Under the pieces are notes generated by a model that was not told the DNA's origin, searched no databases, and worked only from the letters and a program-made list of their open reading frames with translations. Position numbers and translations under genes: made by a program. This document shows, piece after piece, positions 1 to 8,085 of a stretch of 64,000 nucleotides of DNA (its first letter is position 1; every line of letters starts with the position of its first letter). The stretch spans positions 4,650,001-4,714,000 of the forward strand of contig NZ_AP027291.1 of assembly GCF_030295745.1 (NCBI RefSeq), read 5' to 3'. The stretch comes from Mycolicibacterium sp. TUM20985. Its GTDB lineage: Bacteria; Actinomycetota; Actinomycetes; Mycobacteriales; Mycobacteriaceae.

Positions 1-686
1 ACCACCGCGGCACCCGGCTTCACCATCTCCGGGGTCACCATGTGCGGCACACCGACCGCGGCGACGATGATGTCGGCCTGTCGGGTGAGGGCGGGCAGAT
101 CGCGAGTGCCGGTGTGGCACAACGTCACCGTCGCGTTCTCCGAGCGTCTGGTGAGCAGCAGCCCCAGCGGCCGGCCCACGGTGACACCGCGGCCGATGAC
201 CACGACGTGTGCCCCGGCGATCTGCACCTCGAAACGGCGCAGCAGATGCACGATCCCGCGCGGCGTGCACGGCAGCGCAGCCGGCTCGTTGAGCACCAGC
301 CGCCCGAGGTTCGTGGGATGCAGACCGTCGGCGTCCTTCGCCGGATCGATGCGTTCCAGTGCCGCGTTCTCATCGAGATGTCTGGGCAACGGCAGCTGCA
401 CGATGTAGCCGGTGCACTCGGGGTTGGCATTCAACTCGTCGATGGTGTCGTCGAGCGCCGCTTGGCTGATGTCGGCGGGCAGGTCGCGGCGGATCGAATT
501 GATGCCCACCTTCGCGCAGTCGGCGTGCTTGCCCCGCACGTAGGCCTGCGAGCCAGGGTCGTCACCGACGAGCACGGTCCCCAGCCCCGGCGTCCGCCCC
601 GCGGCGGTCAACGCCGCCACCCGCTGCTTGAGGTCGACGAAGATCTCGTCGCGCGTCGCCTTGCCGTCCAAGGTGATTGCACCCAC
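1..686 (-). CDS. folD: Methylenetetrahydrofolate dehydrogenase / cyclohydrolase FolD (3' end cut off by window)
   Basis: Bifunctional cytosolic enzyme that converts 5,10-methylene-THF to 10-formyl-THF in one-carbon metabolism. About 228 residues are visible from a GTG start (MGAITLDGKATRDEI). The substrate-binding segment YVRGKHADCAKVGI holds the expected Lys, followed by VQLPLPRHL and the dinucleotide-binding stretch VVVIGRGVTVGRPLGLLL. The family is usually about 280 residues, so some 50 C-terminal residues lie outside the window. It is divergent from the flavin oxidoreductase at 777. Matches the position of Rv3356c in M. tuberculosis from memory. Confidence 0.93.
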   Translation of the reverse strand, partial: MGAITLDGKATRDEIFVDLKQRVAALTAAGRTPGLGTVLVGDDPGSQAYVRGKHADCAKVGINSIRRDLPADISQAALDDTIDELNANPECTGYIVQLPLPRHLDENAALERIDPAKDADGLHPTNLGRLVLNEPAALPCTPRGIVHLLRRFEVQIAGAHVVVIGRGVTVGRPLGLLLTRRSENATVTLCHTGTRDLPALTRQADIIVAAVGVPHMVTPEMVKPGAAV

Positions 687-776
687 GTGGCCTTCTCCCG
701 TCGCTTCGCTCGCCCCGTCACCATTCTGGCATCACCCGCATTGACACCATGCCCGCCCGCGTGTTGGGCTGCGGCA

Positions 777-1964
777 ATGAACAACACTCCCGATGTGTTC
801 AGTCCGGCCAAGCTCGGCCCGGTGACCCTGCGCAACCGCGTCATCAAGGCGGCGACTTTCGAAGCGTCGACCCCCGATGCCCTGGTCACCGACGACCTGA
901 TCACCTATCACCGGCTCCCTGCCGCCGGCGGAATCGGGATGACGACCGTCGCCTACTGTGCGGTGTCTCCCGGCGGGCGTACGGATGGCTGGCAACTCTG
1001 GATGCGTCCGGAGGCCGTGCCCGGTCTGCGTCGACTGACCGACACGATCCACGCCGAGGGGGCGGCGATCAGCGCCCAGATCGGACATGCGGGACCGGTC
1101 GCCAACAGTCGGACGAACAAGGCGACGGCCTACGCGCCGGTGCGGTTCTTCAATCCACTGTCGATGCGGTTCGCCAAGCGCGCCTCCGAGTCAGACATCG
1201 ACGACATCACCGCGGCCCACGCCAACGCCGCCCGCCTGGCCATCGAGTCCGGGTTCGACGCCGTCGAGGTGCATCTAGGCCACAACTACTTCGCCAGTTC
1301 ATTTCTCAGCCCACTCATCAATCGCCGCACGGACGGGTTCGGCGGCTCGCTGGAGAACCGCGCCAAGGTGGCCCGCGGCGTGGTGCGGGCCGTCCGCCAG
1401 GCGGTGGGCGGCCGGATCGCGGTGACGGCGAAGCTCAACATGTCCGACGGCGTCCGAGGCGGCATCTCGGTCGAGGAGTCCCTGCAGACTGCCAAGTGGT
1501 TGGAGGAGGACGGCGGCCTCGACGCCCTCGAATTGACCGCGGGCAGTTCACTGCTCAACCCGCTGTATCTGTTTCGGGGGGACGCGCCCATCAAGGAGTT
1601 CGCGGGCGCGTTCAAGCCGCCGCTTCGCTGGGGCATCCGGATGACCGGCAAGAAGTTCCTGCGCGAGTACCCCTACCGCGAGGCCTACCTGTTGGACCAG
1701 GCCAAGCAGTTCCGCGCGGAGCTGACGATGCCGCTGATCCTGTTGGGCGGCATCACCAATCGCGAGACCATGGACCTCGCCATGGCGGAGGGCTTCGACT
1801 TCGTGGCGATGGGCCGGGCGCTGCTGGCCGAACCCGATTTGATCGACCGCATCAGGAACGAGGACGCCGAGCACGCCGTGCGGTCACTCTGCACGCACTG
1901 CAACAAGTGCATGGCCACCATCTACAGCCACACCCACTGCGTGGTGACGGGTTCCCCGGGTTAG
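777..1964 (+). CDS. NADH:flavin oxidoreductase, old yellow enzyme family (Rv3359-like)
   Basis: FMN-dependent oxidoreductase of the old-yellow-enzyme / 2,4-dienoyl-CoA reductase group, 395 residues. The N-terminus FSPAKLGPVTLRNRVIKAA is the family's opening beta strand. AQIGHAG supplies part of the FMN and substrate site, the HLGHNYFASSFLSPLINRR segment is the conserved TIM-barrel stretch, and GGITNRETMDLA with FVAMGRALLAEPDLI binds the FMN phosphate. The C-terminus has a cysteine cluster (CTHCNKCMATIYSHTHC). In dienoyl-CoA reductases such a cluster binds a 4Fe-4S centre, but here it lies at the extreme end and no second flavin domain follows. The open frame extends far upstream to position 42, but that part overlaps folD; the ATG at 777 fits the family start. 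The physiological substrate is unknown. Confidence 0.88.
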   Translation: MNNTPDVFSPAKLGPVTLRNRVIKAATFEASTPDALVTDDLITYHRLPAAGGIGMTTVAYCAVSPGGRTDGWQLWMRPEAVPGLRRLTDTIHAEGAAISAQIGHAGPVANSRTNKATAYAPVRFFNPLSMRFAKRASESDIDDITAAHANAARLAIESGFDAVEVHLGHNYFASSFLSPLINRRTDGFGGSLENRAKVARGVVRAVRQAVGGRIAVTAKLNMSDGVRGGISVEESLQTAKWLEEDGGLDALELTAGSSLLNPLYLFRGDAPIKEFAGAFKPPLRWGIRMTGKKFLREYPYREAYLLDQAKQFRAELTMPLILLGGITNRETMDLAMAEGFDFVAMGRALLAEPDLIDRIRNEDAEHAVRSLCTHCNKCMATIYSHTHCVVTGSPG

Positions 1965-1971
1965 TTCCCGC

Positions 1972-2538
1972 TCAGCTGTGACCGGCCTCGGCGGGCAGCG
2001 GTGGCGGAAGGGGCGTCGTCGGCGTGACCGTCTCGGGTATGGCACTCGACTGCGTCGACCCAGTGGTCGGCGATGACGTGGTCGAGGTCGACGTCGATGA
2101 CGTGCCGCTCGGAGCGGATCCGGCGAACTCGATCATCGGCTCGCGGCGAATCTGTTGGCTGCCCGACGAGATGGTCAGCGCGGTCGACGTCACGGTATAG
2201 GTGATCCCGTCGTTCTCGGCGACGTAGCCACCATCGGTCAACCGGGCCGCGAGGATGAGCCGCGCGCCGTCGCTGACCCGCACACCCCGGTACTGGTACT
2301 GGCCGGTGGCGTCGTCCTTGCAGATCGCGACCCGCGAATTCGCGGTATAGCCGTATCCGATCGCCTTGCTCGGCGCGGCGCACCGAGCGGTGGAGTCGAC
2401 GAAGCCGCGCTCATCATTGGGTGGCGGCGCCGCGGTGGCCGACGGCGGACCGACCGACGGGGTGGCGACGACGGCGCAGGCGACAGCCGCGAACCCCGCG
2501 GCGGCGAACCCTCGCACGTGCCACCATCGGTGTGTCAC
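1972..2538 (-). CDS. Secreted protein of unknown function, first of two tandem paralogues
   Basis: About 188 residues from the GTG at 2538; a GTG at 2568 is an alternative. A basic start (VTHRWWHVRGF) and a hydrophobic, Ala-rich core ending near TAA form a Sec-type signal peptide. The mature part carries RGFVDSTARCA, VAICKD, YQYRGVRVSDGARL and a YTV strand, all shared with the neighbour at 2639-3139. The C-terminus adds a Ser/Thr-rich then Pro-rich tail of about 50 residues that the neighbour lacks. Two Cys in the shared core could form a disulfide. I do not recognise the family. Convergent with the oxidoreductase, 7 bp apart. Confidence 0.75.
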   Translation of the reverse strand: MTHRWWHVRGFAAAGFAAVACAVVATPSVGPPSATAAPPPNDERGFVDSTARCAAPSKAIGYGYTANSRVAICKDDATGQYQYRGVRVSDGARLILAARLTDGGYVAENDGITYTVTSTALTISSGSQQIRREPMIEFAGSAPSGTSSTSTSTTSSPTTGSTQSSAIPETVTPTTPLPPPLPAEAGHS

Positions 2539-2638
2539 GACTGCATCCCCGCGCTTCGCCTGCTTCACCCTTCACATCGTCGCATCACCAAGGAACGTTG
2601 AGGGTGTACGCCGAACGTGAGTCGCGGATTCGGCCGAA

Positions 2639-3139
2639 CTATCGCGTGCCCGCCTGCTTCACCAGGGGCGCCTCCGTGACGGCCACGCGGTAGTCCTTGT
2701 ACTCGACCATCGTCTCGTCGCGCAGCACCCGCAGACCTGCCGTCAAGAGCAGCTTGCGGTGAGAGACCGTGTAATAGACCACGTCGGTCCGCGCTCCGAA
2801 ACATCCGTTGGCCAGGGACTTCGCGGGCAGGACCAGAACCGCCCGGTCACTCAGGCGGATGCCACGGTACTCGTGGTGGCCGTGCCCGTCGGTGCAGATG
2901 GCGACCAGGGAGAGCGCCGTCCGGCCCACGGCGACGGCGGTCTGGTTCGGGGCGCACCTGGCCGGTGAATCGAGGAAGCCCCGACTATCGGTGAGCAGAG
3001 TCGGCGGCGCGGCCGCAGCATTGGGCAAATCCCCTGTCGTAGCCACTGCGGAGCCGGTCGCACCGATCAGAAGCAGGATGGCAAAGGCGCCGCGGACGCG
3101 GCTGCGGACCTTCTCGCGTGACACCGCCTTCGCCGACAT
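2639..3139 (-). CDS. Secreted protein of unknown function, second tandem paralogue
   Basis: About 166 residues from the ATG at 3139; the frame is open to 3193, but the shorter start puts the basic SREKVRSRVRG directly before the hydrophobic core AFAILLLIGATGSAVA, which makes a normal signal peptide. The mature part repeats the plan of the gene downstream: RGFLDSPARCA, VAICTDG, HEYRGIRLSDRAVLVL, YYTVS, and LRDETMVEYKDY. It lacks the Ser/Thr/Pro tail. The 100-bp gap to the downstream paralogue has no obvious terminator, so the two may be co-transcribed. Function unknown; a small extracytoplasmic beta-rich domain is my inference. Confidence 0.75.
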   Translation of the reverse strand: MSAKAVSREKVRSRVRGAFAILLLIGATGSAVATTGDLPNAAAAPPTLLTDSRGFLDSPARCAPNQTAVAVGRTALSLVAICTDGHGHHEYRGIRLSDRAVLVLPAKSLANGCFGARTDVVYYTVSHRKLLLTAGLRVLRDETMVEYKDYRVAVTEAPLVKQAGTR

Positions 3140-3351
3140 GCTCCAAGAACACCACGAAAACTGGCGAGTGCCTAGCAGACGGGCCGTAGCCATGTCGAAT
3201 CGTCACCTGGCCGAGACTTCGTCGAACCGCACCACCTCGCAACGTCCAAGTCAGCGGCACCCGAGTGCGGGTCGCGTTTGCCGCGCAACAACGAATCATG
3301 GTCGCGACGGGGACGGCCCGGGACCTCCCTCACGCGGGGCACCGATACCGA

Positions 3352-3357
3352 TAGAGT
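3352..3357 (+). promoter_or_regulatory. Candidate -10 box for the FHA-ABC transporter
   Basis: TAGAGT lies 8 bases before the ATG at 3366, which would give a leaderless or nearly leaderless mRNA. No clear -35 box was seen. Inferred from spacing only. Confidence 0.45.
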
Positions 3358-3365
3358 TGGCCCCG

Positions 3366-5981
3366 ATGACGCGACCCGCACCCCCCGCGCTGACCGTTCG
3401 GTACGACGGATCGCCCCGCACCTTCTCGCCAGGCAACGACGTCGTCGTCGGACGCGACCTGCGGGCCGACGTTCGTGTGGCCCACCCCTTGATCTCGCGG
3501 GCGCACCTACTGCTCCGCTTCGACCAGGGTCGCTGGGTGGCCATCGACAACGGCAGCCTCAACGGTCTCTACGTGAACGGCCGACGCGTCCCGACGGCCG
3601 ACGTCGCCGACGGCATGGACGTCAACATCGGCAACCCGGACGGCCCGCGGCTCACCTTCGAAGTGGGTCGCCACCACGGTTCGGCGGGCACGCCGCCGCA
3701 GACCGCTCAGGTCCCGATCGCCCAGCGACCCAGCACGTCCTGGCCCAGCCAGACACCGTCGTCCACGGGGTACCCGCGTACGCAGCCGCCCCCGCCGCGG
3801 ACCCAGCCGAGTTACCCGCAGGCACAGCCGCCGTCCTCCCGGCCGCAGCCCATGTACCCGTCGGGACCGCAGGGATATCGCCCGCCGAGCACGCCGCAGC
3901 CGTCGTCACCACCGCCGCCGATCACCAGCAGCGGCCCGGCCGCCACGCAGATGGGTCCGGCCGCCGCGCCCCGCGCCCCCGAGGGCAACCTCGCGACCAG
4001 CATGCTCAAGATCCTGCGCCCCGGCAGGACGCCCGACGTGCCCGCCGGCGGAATCAAGATCGGCCGCGCCACCGACAACGACATCGTCATCCCCGACGTA
4101 CTCGCCTCACGCCACCACGCGACCCTGGTGCCAGGCGCCGGCGGCACGCAGATCGTCGACAACCGCAGCATCAACGGCACGTTCGTCAACGGCCAGCGGG
4201 TCGACACCGCGACGTTGCACGACGGCGACGTGGTCACGATCGGCAACATCGACCTGGTCTTCGCCGGCGGCACGTTGGCGCGTCGCAACGAAAGCGACGT
4301 CGCCACCCGCACCGGCGGCCTGGACGTGTACGGCGTCACCTGGACCATCGAGGGCAACAAGACGCTGTTGGACAACATCTCGTTGACCGCCCGTCCCGGC
4401 ACGTTGACCGCCGTGATCGGGCCGTCCGGCGCCGGCAAGTCCACGTTCGCCCGCCTCGTCGCGGGCTACACCCACCCCACGACGGGCCAGGTGGCCTTCG
4501 AGGGCCACGACGTCCACGCCGATTACGCCTCGCTCCGCTCCCGAATCGGAATGGTGCCGCAGGACGACGTCGTGCACGGCGAGCTCACCGTGCGGCAGGC
4601 CCTGATGTACGCCGCCGAACTCCGGCTGCCGCCCGACACGAACAAGGCCGATCGCGAACAGGTCGTCAACGAGGTGCTCGAAGAGCTCGAGATGACGAAG
4701 CATCTCGACACGCGCGTCGACAAGCTCTCCGGCGGTCAACGCAAACGTGCCTCCGTCGCACTCGAGCTGTTGACCGGGCCGTCGCTGCTCATCCTCGACG
4801 AGCCGACGTCAGGACTCGATCCCGCGCTGGACCGCCAGGTGATGACGATGCTGCGCCAGCTCGCCGACGCCGGCCGCGTCGTGCTGGTCGTGACGCACTC
4901 GTTGACCTATCTCGACGTCTGCGATCAGGTGCTGCTGCTGGCGCCCGGCGGGAAGACCGCGTTCTGCGGCACGCCAGGTCAGATCGGGGCCGAACTCGGA
5001 ACCACCAACTGGGCGGACATCTTCAGCTCGGTCGCCAACGACCCGGATGGTGCCAAGCGGCACTACCTCGAACGCCACGGTCCGCCGCCGCCGCCACCGG
5101 CCACGCAGCAACCCGCCGACCTCGGCTCGCCGACGCGCACCAGCGTGCCCAAACAGTTCTCGACCATCGCCCGCCGCCAGATGCGGCTGATCGTCTCGGA
5201 TCGCGGGTACTTCCTCTTCCTGGCGTTCCTGCCGTTCATCATGGGTGCGCTGTCACTGTCGGTGCCGGGCACCGTCGGCTTCGGCGTACCGAAGACCGCT
5301 CTCGAGGGCGGCGCAGCGCCGAACGAACCGGGACAGATTCTGGTGTTGCTCAACGTCGGTGCCATCTTCATGGGCACCGCGCTGACGATCAGGGCGCTCA
5401 TCGGCGAGCGGGCGATCTTCCTGCGGGAGCAGGCGGTCGGATTGTCCACGACCGCATACATGTTCGCGAAGGTGTTCGTCTTCGCCGGCTTCGCGCTCTT
5501 GCAGTCCGCAGTCGTCGTCGCCATCAACATCATCGGCAAGGGTTGGGGTGCTGGAGCCGTCACCAGCGGCGCGGTGATACCCAATCGCTCGCTCGAGTTG
5601 TACGTCGACGTCGCGGCGTGTTGCGTCGGCGCGGCGATGGTCGGCTTGGCCCTGTCGGCCCTGGCCAAGACCAGCGAGCAGATCATGCCACTGCTGGTGA
5701 TCGCGATCATGAGCCAGCTGGTCTTCCAGGGCGGCATGATCCCCGTGACCGGTCGCATCGTGCTCGACCAGATGTCGTGGGTGACACCGGCTCGGTGGGG
5801 TTTCGCCTCGACGGCATCGACGATCGATCTACTCCGGCTCGTACCGGGCCCGCTGACGCCGCAGGACTCGCATTGGAAGCACACCGCCGCCGCGTGGTGG
5901 TTCAACATAGGCATGCAGGGGGCGATCTGCGTCGGCTACCTGAGCTTCGTACGCTTCAAGATTCGGCTCAAGGGCGGCTAG
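3366..5981 (+). CDS. FHA-FHA-ABC exporter fusion (Rv1747-like)
   Basis: Inner-membrane ABC half-transporter of 871 residues with phosphothreonine-reading domains. In order: FHA1 (about 10-100, GRDLRADVRV and SRAHLLLRF); a Pro/Gln/Ser-rich linker (about 110-215); FHA2 (about 225-310, GRATDNDIVI and SRHHATL); the ATPase with Walker A GPSGAGKST near 351, signature LSGGQRKR near 454 and Walker B LLILDEPTSGLD near 474; then an ABC-2 type membrane domain of about six helices from residue 600. In M. tuberculosis the homologue is phosphorylated by the kinase PknF and its FHA domains bind the phosphosites in the linker. Here no kinase gene adjoins it. The exported substrate is not evident; lipid-linked molecules have been proposed for the family. 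Confidence 0.93.
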   Translation: MTRPAPPALTVRYDGSPRTFSPGNDVVVGRDLRADVRVAHPLISRAHLLLRFDQGRWVAIDNGSLNGLYVNGRRVPTADVADGMDVNIGNPDGPRLTFEVGRHHGSAGTPPQTAQVPIAQRPSTSWPSQTPSSTGYPRTQPPPPRTQPSYPQAQPPSSRPQPMYPSGPQGYRPPSTPQPSSPPPPITSSGPAATQMGPAAAPRAPEGNLATSMLKILRPGRTPDVPAGGIKIGRATDNDIVIPDVLASRHHATLVPGAGGTQIVDNRSINGTFVNGQRVDTATLHDGDVVTIGNIDLVFAGGTLARRNESDVATRTGGLDVYGVTWTIEGNKTLLDNISLTARPGTLTAVIGPSGAGKSTFARLVAGYTHPTTGQVAFEGHDVHADYASLRSRIGMVPQDDVVHGELTVRQALMYAAELRLPPDTNKADREQVVNEVLEELEMTKHLDTRVDKLSGGQRKRASVALELLTGPSLLILDEPTSGLDPALDRQVMTMLRQLADAGRVVLVVTHSLTYLDVCDQVLLLAPGGKTAFCGTPGQIGAELGTTNWADIFSSVANDPDGAKRHYLERHGPPPPPPATQQPADLGSPTRTSVPKQFSTIARRQMRLIVSDRGYFLFLAFLPFIMGALSLSVPGTVGFGVPKTALEGGAAPNEPGQILVLLNVGAIFMGTALTIRALIGERAIFLREQAVGLSTTAYMFAKVFVFAGFALLQSAVVVAINIIGKGWGAGAVTSGAVIPNRSLELYVDVAACCVGAAMVGLALSALAKTSEQIMPLLVIAIMSQLVFQGGMIPVTGRIVLDQMSWVTPARWGFASTASTIDLLRLVPGPLTPQDSHWKHTAAAWWFNIGMQGAICVGYLSFVRFKIRLKGG

Positions 5982-6056
5982 GGCTCTCCCCCGGGCCGAG
6001 TGTGCGATTTCGTACGCGACACGCCGCGCGAGGCGGATGGCGTCGCACAGTCGGCG

Positions 6057-6620
6057 CTACTCGCCGTGGACGTCCAACCCGTGCGCCGCCGCGTAGCCGA
6101 GCGCCTGATTGATGTCGATCTTCGCGCCTCGGACCGATGCCGTGGTCCAGAAGGTCGGGTCGGTCAGAGCACCCCGCAGATCGGCTTCGTCGAGGCGGAC
6201 GTTCTGCGTCCGCGCGCCTCGTAGATCGGCGCGACGCAGCACCGCCTTGCGCAGATCCGCCCCGACGAGACTGGCTTCACGCACCCGGCAATCCGAGAGG
6301 TCGATACCGCGGAGATCGCAGCCGGCGAGCACCGCGAGCGTCAGATCCACCTCGACCATCGTCACCGGCCGCAGCCTGCACTCGGTGAAGACCGACCCCA
6401 ACAAGCTGCAATGCCGAAACACGGTGTGCATCAACGATGTTCGGCGAAAGGTGCAGTTGCGGAAGGCCGAGCCGAGATGCTCGGACTCCGTCATGTCGAC
6501 ACCGCTGAAGTCGCAATCGGTGAAGACGACCCGCTCGGTGCGCAGACGGCTCAGGTCGTCGTCGCGGAAGTCCACACCGGTGAACTCACGATCGATCCAC
6601 TCTTGGTCGAATTCGGTCAC
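6057..6620 (-). CDS. mfpA: Pentapeptide-repeat protein MfpA
   Basis: 187 residues of pentapeptide repeats (for example DFSGVDMTESEHLGSAF, CDLRGIDLSDC, ADLRKAVLRRADLRGA), expected to fold as a right-handed quadrilateral beta helix. MfpA mimics DNA, binds gyrase and reduces its sensitivity to fluoroquinolones; length agrees with the family (183-192). The GTG at 6620 was chosen because it overlaps the TGA of the upstream GTPase gene as GTGA, as expected for translational coupling in the conservon. A much longer open frame to 6914 is an artefact that overlaps the GTPase gene. Confidence 0.93.
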   Translation of the reverse strand: MTEFDQEWIDREFTGVDFRDDDLSRLRTERVVFTDCDFSGVDMTESEHLGSAFRNCTFRRTSLMHTVFRHCSLLGSVFTECRLRPVTMVEVDLTLAVLAGCDLRGIDLSDCRVREASLVGADLRKAVLRRADLRGARTQNVRLDEADLRGALTDPTFWTTASVRGAKIDINQALGYAAAHGLDVHGE

Positions 6621-7294
6621 CCGGGCAGTGAGCTCAGGTTCATCAGCGCGTACTCGGCGATGGCGATCAAGGCCGCCCGCGCCGATTGCCGGTCGCGCGC
6701 ATCGACATTCACCACCGGGATGTGCTCCCGCAACGCCAACGCCTTGCGCACCGCGTCGGGCGCGTACTTCGGGCCGTGATCGAACTCGTTGACCGCGATC
6801 AGGAACGGCAGCCGACGGGCTTCGAAGAAGTCGACCGCAGCGAAGCTGTCCTCCAGCCTGCGCACGTCGACGAGGATGATCGCGCCGATCGCACCGCGGA
6901 CCAGGTCGTCCCACATGAACCAGAACCGGCGCTGACCCGGGGTTCCGAACAGGTACAGCACCAGGTCGTCGGCGAGAGTGATGCGGCCGAAGTCCATCGC
7001 GACCGTCGTGGTGTTCTTCATCGGCGTGGCATCAATGCCGTCGACGCCGCGCGACGCGTTGGTCACGATGGCCTCGGTGCGCAGGGGCATGATCTCCGAT
7101 ACGGCGCCGACGAACGTCGTCTTGCCGGCGCCGAAGCCACCGGAGACGACGATCTTGGTGGCGGATGAGCGCTTGCGCGAAGACCCTGCGTCGGATGAGC
7201 GCTTGCGCGAAGACCCTGCGTCGGATGAGCGCTTGCGCGAAGACCCTGCGTCGGATGAGCGCTTGCGCTCCGGCTCAGAGTGCCCGTAGGCCAC
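6617..7294 (-). CDS. mfpB: Conservon small GTPase MfpB (Rv3362c-like) with repeat-expanded N-terminus
   Basis: Ras-like GTPase of prokaryotic conservons, 225 residues. G1 is GGFGAGKTTFVGAV; switch/G3 region GTPGQRRFWFMWDDL; G4 NEFD. MfpB is reported to modulate the MfpA-gyrase interaction in its GTP state. The start region (residues about 10-43) consists of a ten-residue unit, RKRSSDAGSS, in three full copies plus a partial fourth; the M. tuberculosis homologue is only about 193 residues, so the repeat explains the extra length. The GTG start at 7294 overlaps the end of the DUF742 gene by 20 bp. If the repeat were untranslated, no good alternative start exists before the P-loop. Confidence 0.9.
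   Translation of the reverse strand: MAYGHSEPERKRSSDAGSSRKRSSDAGSSRKRSSDAGSSRKRSSATKIVVSGGFGAGKTTFVGAVSEIMPLRTEAIVTNASRGVDGIDATPMKNTTTVAMDFGRITLADDLVLYLFGTPGQRRFWFMWDDLVRGAIGAIILVDVRRLEDSFAAVDFFEARRLPFLIAVNEFDHGPKYAPDAVRKALALREHIPVVNVDARDRQSARAALIAIAEYALMNLSSLPG
7161..7269. repeat. 30-bp in-frame tandem repeat inside mfpB
   Basis: Three direct 30-bp copies (7161-7190, 7191-7220, 7221-7250), differing only at the first base of the first copy, plus 19 bp of a fourth (7251-7269). Each encodes the decapeptide RKRSSDAGSS on the minus strand. Near-perfect identity at third positions points to recent expansion by slippage. Confidence 0.95.
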
Positions 7295-7664
7295 GCAGTG
7301 TCCTTCCTATCAGTTCCCGCCGTTCGTCGGCGTTGGCCGACTCGCCCAAAGTGGCTTCCACTCGAAGATAACCCTCAGCCACCAGATCGCCGATCAGCAC
7401 ACGCGCAACACCGAGCGGCAAGGCCAGTCGAGCCGCGATCTCCGCGACTGAGGGACGCTCCCGGCCGAGCCTCAAGATCCGGGCACGCATGTCGCTCCCC
7501 GGCCATCCGGGCGGTGGGGCGGACCTCAACGACCGGATCGGCGCTTCCAACGGAAGGTACACGCGCGACTCGGTGCGACCGGCCGTCAGCGTGTACGGCC
7601 GAACGAGGCTGACTTCATCGAGCGGTTCGCTGGGCTCCCAGACGTCGTGCGGCAGAAAGTCCAT
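7275..7664 (-). CDS. DUF742 conservon protein (Rv3363c-like)
   Basis: 129 residues. SLVRPYTLTAGRT near the N-terminus and a winged-helix-like C-terminal half (RPSVAEIAARLALPLGVARVLIGDLVAEGYL) are typical of DUF742. In conservons this protein sits between the roadblock protein and the GTPase and is thought to be part of a membrane-associated, G-protein-like sensing complex; the exact role is not established. Only 6 bp separate it from the roadblock gene upstream. Confidence 0.92.
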   Translation of the reverse strand: MDFLPHDVWEPSEPLDEVSLVRPYTLTAGRTESRVYLPLEAPIRSLRSAPPPGWPGSDMRARILRLGRERPSVAEIAARLALPLGVARVLIGDLVAEGYLRVEATLGESANADERRELIGRTLRGLRAL

Positions 7665-7670
7665 GGTCGC

Positions 7671-8078
7671 TCACTGGCGCTGAGCCGTGCGGCGCGCCGA
7701 CTGAATGACCGTGCCGACCCGTTCCACCAGAATCGCCATCTCGTATCCGATCTGCCCGATGTCACACGACCTGGTGGCCAACGTCGCGAGATTCGACCCG
7801 TCGCCCACCCGCATTAGCAGCAGGTAGCCGTTCTCCATCTCGACGACCGACTGCAACACGTAACCGCCGTCGAAGAGTTGCGCGGCGCCCGTCGACAGGC
7901 TGGCCAACCCCGACGCCACCGCGGCTAGTTGGTCGGCCCGCTCGACGGGCATGTGCTCGCTGGAAGCCATCAGAAGACCGTCGGCAGACACCAGGATTGC
8001 GTGCGATACGCCGGCGACCTCGGTGGCGAACTTGGACACCAGCCAGTCGAGCGAGTCACGCGGGGCGGGACGGGTCAT
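7671..8078 (-). CDS. Roadblock/LC7 domain protein (Rv3364c-like)
   Basis: 135 residues. The Roadblock/LC7 fold is seen in LVSKFATEVAGVSHAILVSADGLLMASS and the later VEMENGYLLLMRVGDGSNLATLA. Such proteins act as GTPase-activating or scaffolding partners of the small GTPases in conservons. The frame stays open to 8126, but MTRPAPRDSLDWLV at 8078 is the family start and leaves a 7-bp gap to the kinase-like gene. M. tuberculosis Rv3364c has been reported as secreted; I see no signal peptide here. Confidence 0.92.
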   Translation of the reverse strand: MTRPAPRDSLDWLVSKFATEVAGVSHAILVSADGLLMASSEHMPVERADQLAAVASGLASLSTGAAQLFDGGYVLQSVVEMENGYLLLMRVGDGSNLATLATRSCDIGQIGYEMAILVERVGTVIQSARRTAQRQ

Positions 8079-8085
8079 TCGTCGT

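Noticed and set aside
42..776. In-frame upstream extension of the flavin oxidoreductase
   Set aside because: It overlaps folD on the other strand, and has no family similarity; it is an open frame caused by high GC.
3278..6112. A 944-codon open frame overlapping the ABC transporter
   Set aside because: Arg/His/Pro-rich nonsense in a shifted frame; the transporter has all domains in its own frame.
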